From Halocafeteria seosinensis (lineage: Eukaryota > Sar > Bigyra > Bicosoecida), in the NCBI GenBank assembly GCA_001687465.1, contig LVLI01000534.1, forward strand, positions 1 through 44,539: a stretch of DNA of 44,539 bases, read 5' to 3'. Under the pieces are notes generated by a model. The model did no database searches. It was not told the DNA's origin and saw nothing but the letters and a program-made list of their open reading frames with translations. Below are positions 34,301-44,539 of the stretch, piece after piece. Position numbers and translations under genes: made by a program. Position 1 is the stretch's first letter; each line of letters starts with the position of its first letter.

Positions 34301-37300
34301 CAACAGGGGATATTTGCCCCAAGGGGCACTATTGCCCCGAGGGATCCTCCGCTCCGCTTCCATGCCCCCCTTCTACATACTCACATTCTGGAGGTGGAGG
34401 GAACTTATCGTCATGTTTAGATTGTACAGCTGGTGAGTTCTTTGTGAGGAAAGGTAATTTTCGACCTTGCTTCATGTGGCGTCTGCGCTTGATGTGTTTG
34501 CAGGGTACTTTTGTCCGGACTCCGCAATGAAGAATTCTACTGTTTATCCTTGTACCGAAGGCTTTTATTGCCCGGGGGGTGATAGAACTCCCACTTGGCA
34601 ATGTCCCCCGGGAAGCTCCTGTCCTTTGGGAAGCTCATTTCCATCCCTTTGCCCCGCAGGATTTTATTCAAACACTAGCGGCAATGCTGTTTGCAGGATA
34701 TGCAATAGGGGGTTTCATTGTCCTTTGCCGGGTACTACAATCCCCCTTCCTTGTCCTCGGGGAAGATATTGTGGGGAAGGAAGCACATCTGGGTCAATGT
34801 GTCCTGTTGGCACGTACAATCCTATGCTTAGCCTGGAAAATCAGGATGAATGCCGGAGCTGCTCGGCAGGGAGGTATTGCGACCAAATGGGTCTAGTTGA
34901 ACCAACTGGAAACTGCTCCGCTGGCTATTGGTGCAGAATTAGTGCTGTCGAACCCTCTCCTTCTGACGGTACCACTGGTGAGAAATGCCCCGAGGGCTCG
35001 TTTTGCCCGAGTGGTACCCGGGATCCCGTTGGTTGTCCACCAGGCACGTTCTCCGATGTGCGGGGAAACAGAGAAGAAAATGATTGTAGCCCGTGCTTAG
35101 GCGGCTATATTTGCAACTCTACTGGCTTAATCGAACCTATCGTAGAGTGTCCTTCGGGACATTTTTGTGCTGGTGGCGTTGATACCCCTGGGAATGAAAC
35201 CTTATGTCCTGAAGGAAGCTGGTGTCCTGAAGGTACTAGCGTTCCCCTGCCATGTAATTCGGGAGAGTATCAAGACCAACGAGGTCAAAGTACTTGCCAC
35301 GCATGTCCTCTTGGGCGGCATTGTCCAACTGCAGGGCGTATCAATGAACCTCCCTTCTGCCCGCGTGGATATTATTGCAATGGCTCTAGTGTAACTGGAT
35401 TGGAGAGTCCCTGCCCAAAAGGGACTGCTTCTCAGCTCGTGGGGCTCTCTACTCCAGATCAATGTCCACGCTGTCCACCTGGACTCTATTGTTCTTCAAG
35501 CGGCCTGACCGAGTGAGTAGCTGTTGGTTAATGACATGACTTGGCAATCGAATGTCGGTTTTTTTTTTTCTTCTTGCTATTCAGACCATCCGGCGAATGT
35601 GGTCCAGGATATTTCTGTTCCGGGGGCAGCGATGTAAGTATTTTACTCTACTAGGTCCCAAGCTGTTGTATGCAAGTATTAAATGCTTGTGCGATTGATT
35701 GCAGAATCCCACTCCTAGTGAGAGCGGTGGCCAATGTGCATCAGGATTCGTTTGTGAGCTCGGATCGTAAGAACTACACTACCTTATGTGTTTGCTCGAT
35801 GAAAACATTGTTTGCTTCTGGTCTGTTTCGACCTGCTTTGCAGCGATGTTCCGCGGCCAAGTAACAATACTCTAGGAGTTGGCTATCCATGTCCACCTGG
35901 ACATTATTGCGAAGCTGGAACTGCGCATGAAGTCGAATGTGCGCCAGGTATGTCACTGACGACTGTCTCTATCTAACTCATTCCACTTTGTGTATTGCAA
36001 ATTGCTCTCGCAACGGATGCAGGAACGTACCAACCGTCCTCTGGACAGGCCGAGTGTTTGCCTTGTCCGTCTGGGCGCATATGTCCAGGTGGTAGTGTGT
36101 TTGGTGAGGCTTGCCCGAAATATCGATATTGTCCCGAAGGCTCCACCACAGGAGAACTATGTGAGGACGGCACGTATAACCCCAGCTGGACCAATCTCAC
36201 AGAAGCATCCCAGTGTAAAGTTTGCCCACCGGGAAAGTATTGTATCAATGGGGACGTTACAGGACCTTGCGAAGCTGGATTTTTCTGCGGAGGTGGAAAT
36301 GTGCGGCCTGATCCACCTGCCAGTCCCTGTCCTCTGGGGCGATACTGCCCTGCGGGTACAGACTCTCCTCGAATCTGCCCGAACGGAACTGTTCGCGCCG
36401 AAGTTGGCGCACGTTCGGCAGAAGATTGTACCCCTTGTCCTAAGGGGTTCATTTGCGATAAAGAGTCTGCTATTCCGACGCCATGCCCTCCGGGATATTA
36501 CTGTCCGGAGAGCTCTGAAAAGATCCCGTGTCCCGTTGGCACGTTTACCGAAGATGAAGAGTCATGGCTTCCTGGGAACTGCTCTCTTTGTCCCCCGGGA
36601 TATGTTTGCGGCATTGAAGGCATCGGCAATCTGAGTAACCACGCCTGTCCACTAGGATACTATTGTGCGTCTGGAACGGACGATGATACCCAATCTCCGA
36701 TTGAGTGTCCCGAGGGCACCTTCCGAAATACTCGCGGCGCAAAGAGTTTGAGTCAGTGCCACAGCTGTCCTAGTGGCTATTTTTGCCCCAAAACGTCCAC
36801 GGTGTCTCCAGAACCATGCAGTCCTGGACATCAGTGTCCTGAGGGTGCAGTAAACGAAACCGAATGTTACGGCGGTTTTTATTGTCCTGCGAGGACCGGT
36901 GCACCCCTTAGTTGTCCTGCTGGGAAGTATTGCCCGCCTCGTTCGGAATCGCCGCTGTTGTGTCCTCCAGAGCAGTATTGTCCAGAGGAATCTGTATTTC
37001 CTTTACTATGTCCTCCGGGGACACGTATTCGCAATGATATCTCGAATGAGTCCCGCTCGAGTTTGACGGATGCCTGTGCACCGTGTCCCGCCGGAAGCTA
37101 TAGCGATGTACACTCATCCGAAGAATGTCTGCCCTGTACACCTGGATTTGTTTGCCTAGGTTCTACGAATTCGGCACGTCCTTTGAACAGGAGCCAGAAC
37201 CATGGATATCCCTGCCGTCCGGGACATTTTTGCCCTTTGGGCTCCACCGACGAGCGCATGTGTGCCCCCGGAACATTCAATCCGTTTGAAGGCGCTTCTT

Positions 37301-40300
37301 CCTGTAGCCGCTGTGAACCCGGCTCTTTCCAGGATCTTCCTGGCAAGACTGACTGTTTGCCATGCTCTTCTAGTTCATCTTCTTCTGCTGGTTCGACGAC
37401 ATGTGATTGTATAGGAGCTAATCGAGTTTTCCAGCCTTCTGATGGTCAATGTATTTGTCGCCCGCAATTTGAGTTTATCGATGACAACTTTAATCGACTC
37501 TCGGACGAAGATGGCACCGAACCTTGTCAGCCCATTGTATACGATCGATGCTTCCGAGGTGGGAGTCGAGAATCGGCCAGCGGGAAGTGTAGGTCTCTTA
37601 CTGATTTTGAATTCTGCCAACAACAGTGTCCTTTAGGAGGAGGTGTGTATAACGCCCAGATGGGCATGTGTGATTGTGAGAACAGTTTTATTGTGGAGCA
37701 GTCGTGCAATGAGGCCTGTTTACAAAGGCAACCTGAAATGCGTGTGGATACGAATGCTCGAACTGTCTCAGTGAGTGTTGGTGCCGGTAATGAACATCAA
37801 GAGTATACGCTGAACTTTGACAGCATCCCCGGTCTGATGAATGAGATGGAGTGTTTCCCAGGGTTACGGGAAGGAAAATCGATCGAAAACAGCGGTCCTA
37901 CTGAAGGACAGCCTGGTTGCCGCTTGCAAACTATAACGGTAACGGATACTTTTTCTGGTTCCTATGATGTCCCGGAAGAAGTTTTTAGAGCAATCGAACG
38001 CGCTGAAAACAGTTCTTCCAACTCTCCCTCCTTCCGACGCATTCTCGATTCCTCTACAGTGCAGCTTTCTGATGACTCCCCAGAAGTGCTCTTTCCGCTT
38101 GTGTGCGTTAGGCTAGGTGAAGGAGTAATCTTCGATCTTCGTGGAGATGCTGAGAGTTATCCTATCTACTTAAAAGACTCCCTTCTTAACACCAATCCTA
38201 GCTTCGACTACGGTTCATTTAGGTCGTTAAGCCGTGCGATGAAGAGTCAGACCAATGTTTCATCGTTTTCGTTCACATTCAACGACGCAGGCGTATACGA
38301 CTTCGCCAACAATAAGGACAGGACACAACGCACTGTCATCAGAGTAGTAGACGGAGGCACAGATTGTCCATCCCGAGCTACAATTAAGAGCGCTACATCT
38401 GAAAATTTGAGTCAGCTGGGCGCTCGGAAGTCGGAAGAAATCGTTGTAGAATTAAACTGGAGAGTTATCACAGGAGTAGTTTTGGTGTTTTTCTTCTCGG
38501 TCGCGCTGCTGATCCTTCTTATCATGTATTTCCAGAAACGGGCGTGGACCTCGAAAATGCGAGAAAGACAAACAAGTTACTATAAAGTGTCAAGCAGGGA
38601 AGAAGACCTGCTAAAATGGCATAACCGCGCGAGCAAATTAAAAGAGAAAAACATACATGATGACGACTCGCATCATAATGGCGAGCCTGCTGACGGCTCG
38701 AAAGAAGGATTGACGGACACAATCTCCGCCATGGATGTAAGCAGATGGGAGCAGGACGATCTGGAACTTCGAAGCATAATTGAACGAATAGAAAATAGTA
38801 AAGAAACAGTAGAAACACTGCTAGGAAAAGAGTTGCAAGGTGTTGAGGATATAGAGGAAGCACTGCAAAGAGAATTAGGTGTGCTGAAGAACATGGTTCA
38901 AGTAGTTCTGGGTGGAGAAGGAGCCGCTCATGCATCGGTTCAATTGGAAGGAGGAATTGCATATGAGGCATGGAAGCAGCTGCGAACTTTGCTTGGCAGC
39001 ATTAGTGATGAGGCGATAGTCACTTCTTGTCAAGAACTTCAGGGAACGGACATTCCTCGGCAGATATTGGAAAATATAGGGATACATTTGCAAGGCCATT
39101 TTGCTCATCTAGAGTCGCTATATCATCACATTTTCTCGCATGGATTGTCAGAAAGCGCTTGTGAAACCTTGCAGATATTCGCACTTACCGCATTGCTGGG
39201 GAGAGCGTTTCGAGCATCTAACATATCGACAAATGAACCATACAAGTGGATGACGTCTGTGCTAACGAATGCAGAAGTCTTGCTTCATTCGGGGCTCGAG
39301 CATTTATGGAAGGGCGACGGTGGAGAGCGAGAATGTACTGACGGGGTCACGGAGTTACGCCCCCTTCTTCAGTCCAATGAAGCCGTGCTGTGGCAAACAA
39401 TAGATCAAGCTTACGATGTGCGGACAACAAATGAGTCGCAGAAGGCGGTAGACCTTCTCCAGTCTCTGAAACTGAGATTGCTTAGTGAGAAACAAGGGTA
39501 TTCTCCTGGAGGTCTAGGAGACTCCAGCAATAGTGAATCCAGTGCCTCGGAAAGCAAATCGTTAGCTCAAGGAGCGCAGGAAGACTTCAACGGGGAGCGA
39601 GCACGTTCTGACTATACTTTGCACAGTGTCAAGTATGAATCGCATGGCACCACTGACAGGGAAAGGATGGAAGGTCTTCTTATTGGTTTTGATGACGAAG
39701 ACAACTTTACTGAAGAGGATAGGCAAAGAATCCTGAACGACGCCTTGCAGGAACAGGAGCAAGTCAAGCAGTTGCGGCAAAAGTACTTAGACGGCGATGC
39801 CCAGCGGATGTTATCTAGTGCAATCGGAACGGGCGCTTCCGAGGATGAAGCGGAAGGTACCAGTGGAGGTAACTATGACATACAGCAGCAGCTATCGTTA
39901 AACAAGAGGCACTTGAGCGAACGAGACAACGTATTGCAAGAAATTGCTGCGGAGGGGTCAGAGAGTGAAGTTCTAGACGCATCAATGGACAGCGAAAATG
40001 CTAATGTAGAATCCCTGGAAAGTGAAATATCTGGTGAGTTGCAAGCGAGCCTGAATAAGCTTCAACAAGAAGCGGAAGAGCAACTTGCTCGACTCCATCA
40101 ACAGTTTGGAACTGAAGCGGCGACTCTCGCACAGAAAGAGGCGGAGGAAAAACGGCGTCAACAGGATGAACTGCAAGCGAAACTTCGTCAAAGGAGGAGA
40201 AAACGAGAACGCGAAATGAGAGACAGGCAAATCCGGGAGATATCAGACGGTAGTTTGTCTAAAGAAGAAAGACTCTCAATGTTGGAGCGTCATGCAGATG

Positions 40301-43077
40301 AACGACAAAATTTGGAACATGAGCTTGCCGAGGTTGAAGAACAAGAAAGCCGTAAGATGGAAGAGGATCCGAGTTGGAAGATCTACGAGCGAGAATTGCC
40401 AAACCTAAAAGAGAAATATAACACAGAATTGGAGCAAGTCAGGTCTAAAGTGGAACAACAAAAACGCCGCCAACAAGAAAGTCTGCGTCGCAAACTTAAA
40501 GAGCGAAAGGATAGAAAGGCGCAAGCCGCAAGAGCGAGGTTCCAAGAGGAATATGAATGCTCTCCGGAGGAAACAGATCAGAGTTCACAGGATGAAAAAC
40601 AGCGCCGTATGTGGGAAGAACTGAACTCTGTTGAAGGATTCAATCCTGCCTCGGTAGAGAAGGACTTCGAGCTGCTCAGTGAACAGACTTTAGGTGGTAT
40701 ATTCGACGTGGAGGCCAAAGCTGACAGTGCAAGGGAGGATTTCTATCTTGAACAAGCGGAACAACAAAGGAAGCTGGAAAGAGAGAAAAAACGACAGCGG
40801 CAGCAACTGCGAGAGAAATTAAAAGAGCGCAAGAACATGAAGGCGAATGAACTGATGAAGAAACGACAGAAGCAGTTGGCGGAAGCTCATAACACTGAGG
40901 AGGTAAAGCAGATTGAGTGTGACATTCAAGAGGAAGAAAATGCATTTGAGAAACGAATTGACGACGAAGAAGAAGAGGGAATTCAACAAGTAGACGCCTC
41001 GTTCAAAGACTTCAGTACACCTTGCTGGTCAGCGGCGTTATCTGAATTTGACGCCAAAATTGAGGAACTGCGGGCCGACTTCTATCGGGAGAGCTCCGCA
41101 GCTGCAGACAAACACGAGTCTGAACGACGAAAGCAATATGAGACTATGCAGCAAAAGCTCCGTGAACGTAAAGCAAAGAAACTACGTGCTCTTGCGCAAA
41201 GGCAGCAGCAGCAAACACGCGAGCAAGCGAACACTGGACACGATTCGGAAGATAGGCTCACAAGTGCATTGACGGAACAACTAAATCGCGTACGTAGCGC
41301 TCGCCCCAGTACCGCTTCTTCGTCTGGTGAAACAGACTTAGATGCAAAGGAGCAGTTGGATGCCTTAAGGGAAGATGAAGCAAACCTTGCAAATCAGTAT
41401 GATGAGAAAATCAAGTCGCTTGAAGGACAGGCAGCCAAAGAAAACCACGATGCTCAGATTAAAGAAGAAGAGGAAGAGCAGAAGCTTGCCGAACAACAAG
41501 AGAGAGAAGTACGCGAGCAAATCGATGCAGCACGTCAACAAAAGGCTGAGGAACTGGACAGGATGCAGAGGGAAAAGCAATTAAGCGAAGAGGAGTTACG
41601 CCAGTTGAAGGAGCAACACGAAACTGATATCCAGGTACTCGAGGAGTCTACACGATCGGAGCGAAATAGACAGAAAGCTAAGCTGCAAGCGAAGCTAGCT
41701 GAACGGAAACAGAAGCGGGATCATGAAGCTCAAAAACGATACAAAGAAGAGGCTGAGCAACTATCCGAAGAACAAGAAAAGGAGATGGCACGCTTGAAGC
41801 GTCAAGAACTTCGCTTGAAGGAAAAAAGGGCTATTCGAAAGGCTATAAAGCATAGGCAGGAAGTAGAAGGAAACGAAGACGATGACAGGTATGGCGAAGC
41901 AATCCAGAATGCCGTTCAACAAAGACAGAACCAAGAACTACAGGATTTGCTTTCCCGCCAATACAACGAGCGATCCAAGGCAATAGAGTCTGCCCTGGAC
42001 GACCTCCAGAGAGACAAATTTTCTGAGTATAAAGAGCTGCTCCGAACATTGCGCGAAGCAGGAGCAAGCGATGAAGAGGTAGACAGGAGAATAGAAGAAC
42101 TGAATCGAAGATACGAGCAACATCAGGATAAAATCTGCCAGCAGGTGAATGAATCCATGCAAAGCCGACATGCGTCCGAACAAGCTGAGCTGCGCCGAGA
42201 ACAATTAGAAGAAATATCTGAGCTGCTTAGTGAATTTGCTCCGGATGATATTCTCCGCAAACGGGCCATTGATGCTTCTAGAAAGGAAGCGGAACATGTA
42301 GAGCAGTCGGAGAAAGTGGCGATGGAAGAAAAGGAGAAGGAGTTCGAGAAGAAGAAGGCCGAAATGGAATCACTAAAGGAAACGCAAAGAAGGGAGCAGG
42401 AACAAGAGCTCCAACAGCTCGAGGGAAGTTTGCAACAAGAGCTGAAAGAGGAACAACAGCGGCAGGAGAAACGAAAAATTGAAATGCAAGAAAAAGCAGA
42501 AATACAAAGACAAGAAGCGTTGAATAATGCTCAACATTTGAATCAAGAGGAGAAACAGAGGGTCATGCAACAGTTTGAGGAGGAACAACAACGACAAATG
42601 TCAAAGCTGGAAGCAGAACGAAGCCGTCAACAGGAGCAGCTCAAGAATCGGTTGAAGAAACGAGCAGCGAAACGGCGACTTAAACGCGGAGACCTTCAGA
42701 AGGGCGAGACTACAACTAGTCGTGATGGTACCACTGAAGCATCTTTGACTCACCACCCATCTGAGGCAGTTCAGAAACCAAGCTCTAGTCCGTGGAAAGA
42801 CACCCCAGTGCAACGAACGGATAAGGGAAGTTTTCAAGTCGAGCGTCACAACCAAGGCGAAGAACATGCGTTCAGTCACTACGTCCAGCAGATAGACCAA
42901 CGGCTATCGAAACTAGAAACGGCCCTTGAGAATCTAATGCAGGTCGCAACCACCGTCAATACAAGTCCTCAGAAACCATCCGAAGCTGCAAGACGGCAAG
43001 ATGTAGTCGGTGTGGCTGCAGAGCGGGCAAACGTTGAGTCCAAACTCCAACGTTACCTCGCCGCGGCGAAAGAGTAG
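25336..43077 (+). CDS. Giant GCC2/GCC3-repeat type I transmembrane protein with coiled-coil tail
   Basis: My model has 25 exons and 5,351 residues, with every junction in phase: 25336-26122, 26199-26237, 26300-26411, 26482-27188, 27266-27508, 27572-27769, 27844-28429, 28490-28597, 28680-29381, 29453-29557, 29646-29893, 29958-30260, 30327-30692, 30759-31887, 31953-32396, 32461-32597, 32663-33250, 33322-33660, 33734-34060, 34124-34432, 34504-35512, 35585-35633, 35705-35766, 35844-35947, 36023-43077. Order: signal peptide (1-25); Ser/Thr/Pro stalk (to about 215); several dozen CPPGxYC-type repeats (Pfam GCC2_GCC3, ephrin-receptor-like) to about 3450; a membrane-proximal region with a beta-rich part (VSSFSFTFNDAGVYDF); one TM helix, 3815-3837; a Glu/Gln/Arg/Lys coiled-coil tail of 1,514 residues. 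No kinase domain. Surface adhesion or sensing linked to the cytoskeleton is inference. Splitting into two genes is possible but no internal stop, start or promoter suggests it. Confidence 0.85.
25690..25893 (+). repeat. Two 102-bp Ser/Thr-rich coding repeats in the stalk
   Basis: Two in-frame imperfect copies start at 25690 and 25792, each beginning with a Thr-Glu-Thr-Arg-Thr codon run and containing PSESST and SETST. They encode 34-residue units of a mucin-like, probably O-glycosylated stalk between the signal peptide and the first Cys-rich repeat. Confidence 0.8.
40171..42675 (+). repeat. Six copies of a 12-residue basic motif in the giant protein's tail
   Basis: Within the coiled-coil tail a motif L-x-x-[KR]-L-x-x-R-x-x-[KR]-[KR] recurs: LQAKLRQRRRKR (40171), LRRKLKERKDRK (40483), LREKLKERKNMK (40807), MQQKLRERKAKK (41146), LQAKLAERKQKR (41683), LKNRLKKRAAKR (42640). 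The first four are 104, 108 and 113 residues apart and preceded by similar Glu/Gln/Arg stretches, so they are probably part of a decayed repeat of about 105 residues. It is not an IQ motif. Confidence 0.85.
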
Positions 43078-43379
43078 CTACTAGAAGTATTAGGAGGGGC
43101 TATTGAAGCGATTGTCGAAACTGCATGTAAGCCGCCTATCATAGCCGCCTTCTCTCTGCAGGTGAACATACTTCGTAGAACTATCGGAAATTGCTGATCG
43201 GTTCATGATAGATCATTTTTTGGGAAAGCTGGGTCACTTGTCGAGTAATTTAGATACCTTTTCCTCATTCTTTGTAAGAGAAAACACACTACTGTTCTTA
43301 TGCTTTTGTTCCACTTTCTTACAGCGGTCTTGTCGCCCGTAGGGTGGCCCCTCTGGCAAGTGACGTCAGGCAAGCTCGT

Positions 43380-43652
43380 AGGAAAGGGGCGGGCATTGAA
43401 TTGTCGTGGTTGTCCGAACCGGCGCCCATACAAGCGAAGACCTAGGGGTGGTTGTCGGGGAAGATTGTTGACCGGGTCTTCCGAGCCATTCACGGAAATC
43501 TGTCTGTTGACGACCGCGCCCATTTGTCGGCCTCCCGGCAGCAGGGCAGTGCATCCTTCCTCACAGCTCTTCCCACGAGTAAAGGGTTGAGATTCAATGA
43601 TGAGAACTGGGTTCTCTTGGTCCGTCTCCGCCTTGGACTTCGTGTCACCTAA
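43380..43652 (+). pseudogene. Non-LTR retroelement ORF fragment (post-RT region)
   Basis: One frame with a TAG near 43440 and a TAA at about 43650. It contains the block SASRQQGSASFLTALPTSKG followed by VRLRLGL, which in these elements lies after the reverse-transcriptase thumb and before the CCHC-like finger. The same block occurs again, in its proper place, at about 44090-44185, so this is a separate, truncated copy. It begins some 300 bp after the giant gene's stop codon. Confidence 0.6.
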
Positions 43653-43670
43653 GAACAGTCCCGTCTTGGC

Positions 43671-44539
43671 ATGGAGGCTGCAACTGCGGAATTCGATAAT
43701 GCAGTGAAGGAAGTTACTCAATCGTTGCTTGGAACAGATTATTTTCAGGATACTCAGGAATTTCATGATTGCTTCCAGTGGCGGCTCTCATTGCGTTATG
43801 GCGGATTAGGCCTTACACAAGTGTCAATGATATCCCTTCCAGCCTTTGTGGCATCGGTATGGGAATCGGGAACGGGTTTTGAAGATGCTGAGCGCAGTTG
43901 GCTCGTTAAGGAACTTCGTGAACAGGATGTGAACATTTCAGAGGATGATATGAAAGAAGCAGCTCCTAGCCGTAAGCAGCAGAAATCTTTGGTGGACCAA
44001 GTAGTTAGGGGATCGTGGAACCGGTTTCTTCGTGATCAACAGGAGGGTGTAAAGGCGAGAGTGAAAAGGCTGCACAGCAAGTTGGAGCGCATGATTGGCT
44101 TCGTGCTTTGCCTACTTCTTCTGCTAAGAGATTTTCTGACTTCAAATGGTGGATAGGAGTGAGGTTGAGACTAGGATTGCCGCTTACAAGACAGCCAATT
44201 CCGCCTTTTTGTCCTCTCTGTGATTCTTTGATTGATGATGTTGGAGCTCATGCCTTTAAGTGCGCTTACGGAGTCATCCAAAATGTGCGAGTTGATCGGC
44301 ATAATCAGCTCCGTGATACACTTATTGGTGGTTTGGTTTCATGGGGTTTACCGGTGGAGAAGGAACCACTGATTCAAACTGGAAGTCGACATAGGGGAGA
44401 TCTTGAAGTGATACAATCAGATAGTCCTGTCATAGTGGATGTATCTGTCACTCAACCTTCTGCAGCGAGTACCCAACAAAACCTTCGTGCTGCTGCAGCT
44501 ACTCGAGTGGTAGAACGGATGAAGATCCACAAATACGGG
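43671..44539 (+). pseudogene. Non-LTR retroelement C-terminus with restriction-like endonuclease
   Basis: Runs off the window end. From 43671 a frame gives the thumb region (FQWRLSLRYGGLGLTQ). Near 44085 a one-base shift moves the homology into the next frame: HDWLRALPTSSAKRF, VRLRLGLPL, a zinc-finger block CPLC...HAFKC, then RHNQLRDTLIGG and an endonuclease core RGDLEV...VIVDVSVTQP of the PD-(D/E)XK kind found in R2-like elements. The protein would nick target DNA to prime reverse transcription. The polymerase catalytic part is absent, so this is a 5'-truncated, frameshifted copy, as is usual for such elements. Confidence 0.75.

Noticed and set aside
38522-42900. Long minus-strand open frames opposite the coiled-coil tail
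   Set aside because: They are mirror translations of Glu/Gln/Arg codons, giving Leu/Phe/Ser-rich strings without structure; the plus-strand frame is continuous for 7 kb.
25336-43077. Calling the giant protein an ephrin-type tyrosine kinase receptor, the usual automatic label for GCC repeats
   Set aside because: No kinase domain is present; only the cysteine-rich repeat resembles the ephrin-receptor segment.
43203-43766. 187-codon minus-strand frame at the right end
   Set aside because: It is antisense to recognisable retroelement coding sequence on the plus strand.

Overview
The window is nuclear DNA from a unicellular eukaryote. Every host gene but one (the FUSC gene) is broken by short GT-AG introns. 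I could place 43 of them: most are 61-82 nt, one is 118 nt, and all keep phase. Product mix: SUMO E1 subunit AOS1, Hub1/UBL5, a SET8-type H4K20 methyltransferase, ethanolamine kinase, both glutamine-dependent PLP synthase subunits (PDX1/PDX2), PAQR, bleomycin hydrolase, PhzF, FUSC and a giant GCC2/GCC3-repeat membrane protein. This fits a microbial eukaryote such as an alveolate, stramenopile, red alga or early holozoan; I cannot name the lineage from sequence alone.

Layout. Positions 1-6.6 kb are a graveyard of mobile DNA: a 57-bp tandem repeat, a Polinton/Maverick-type integrase and C-terminal half of a protein-primed DNA polymerase on the minus strand, an intact membrane-anchored P-loop NTPase, a GTAC-rich cluster, a gutted hAT transposase, and the N-terminal half of a Polinton polymerase on the plus strand. 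From 7.2 to 24.5 kb lies a compact gene block: UBL5 (+), PDX2 (-), PDX1 (+), AOS1 (+), ethanolamine kinase (-), bleomycin hydrolase (-), PAQR (+), SET8-like (+), PhzF (-), FUSC transporter (+). Several neighbours are head-to-head (PDX2/PDX1, BLH/PAQR) or end within 35-140 bp of each other.

From 25.3 to 43.1 kb a single gene of 25 exons encodes a protein I calculate at about 5,351 residues: signal peptide, Ser/Thr-rich stalk, about 3,200 residues of GCC-type cysteine-rich repeats, a membrane-proximal domain, one transmembrane helix, and an intracellular tail of about 1,514 residues. The tail is charged coiled coil carrying six copies of a 12-residue basic motif. The window ends in two overlapping-in-content remnants of a non-LTR retroelement with a restriction-like endonuclease.

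The two PLP synthase subunits form one enzyme and share a 698-bp divergent control region, which is the clearest functional pairing here. The most novel object is the giant receptor-like gene with its repeated basic tail motif. Start codons were set to the first suitable ATG; splice junctions come from consensus, phase and family alignment from memory, with no transcript evidence.
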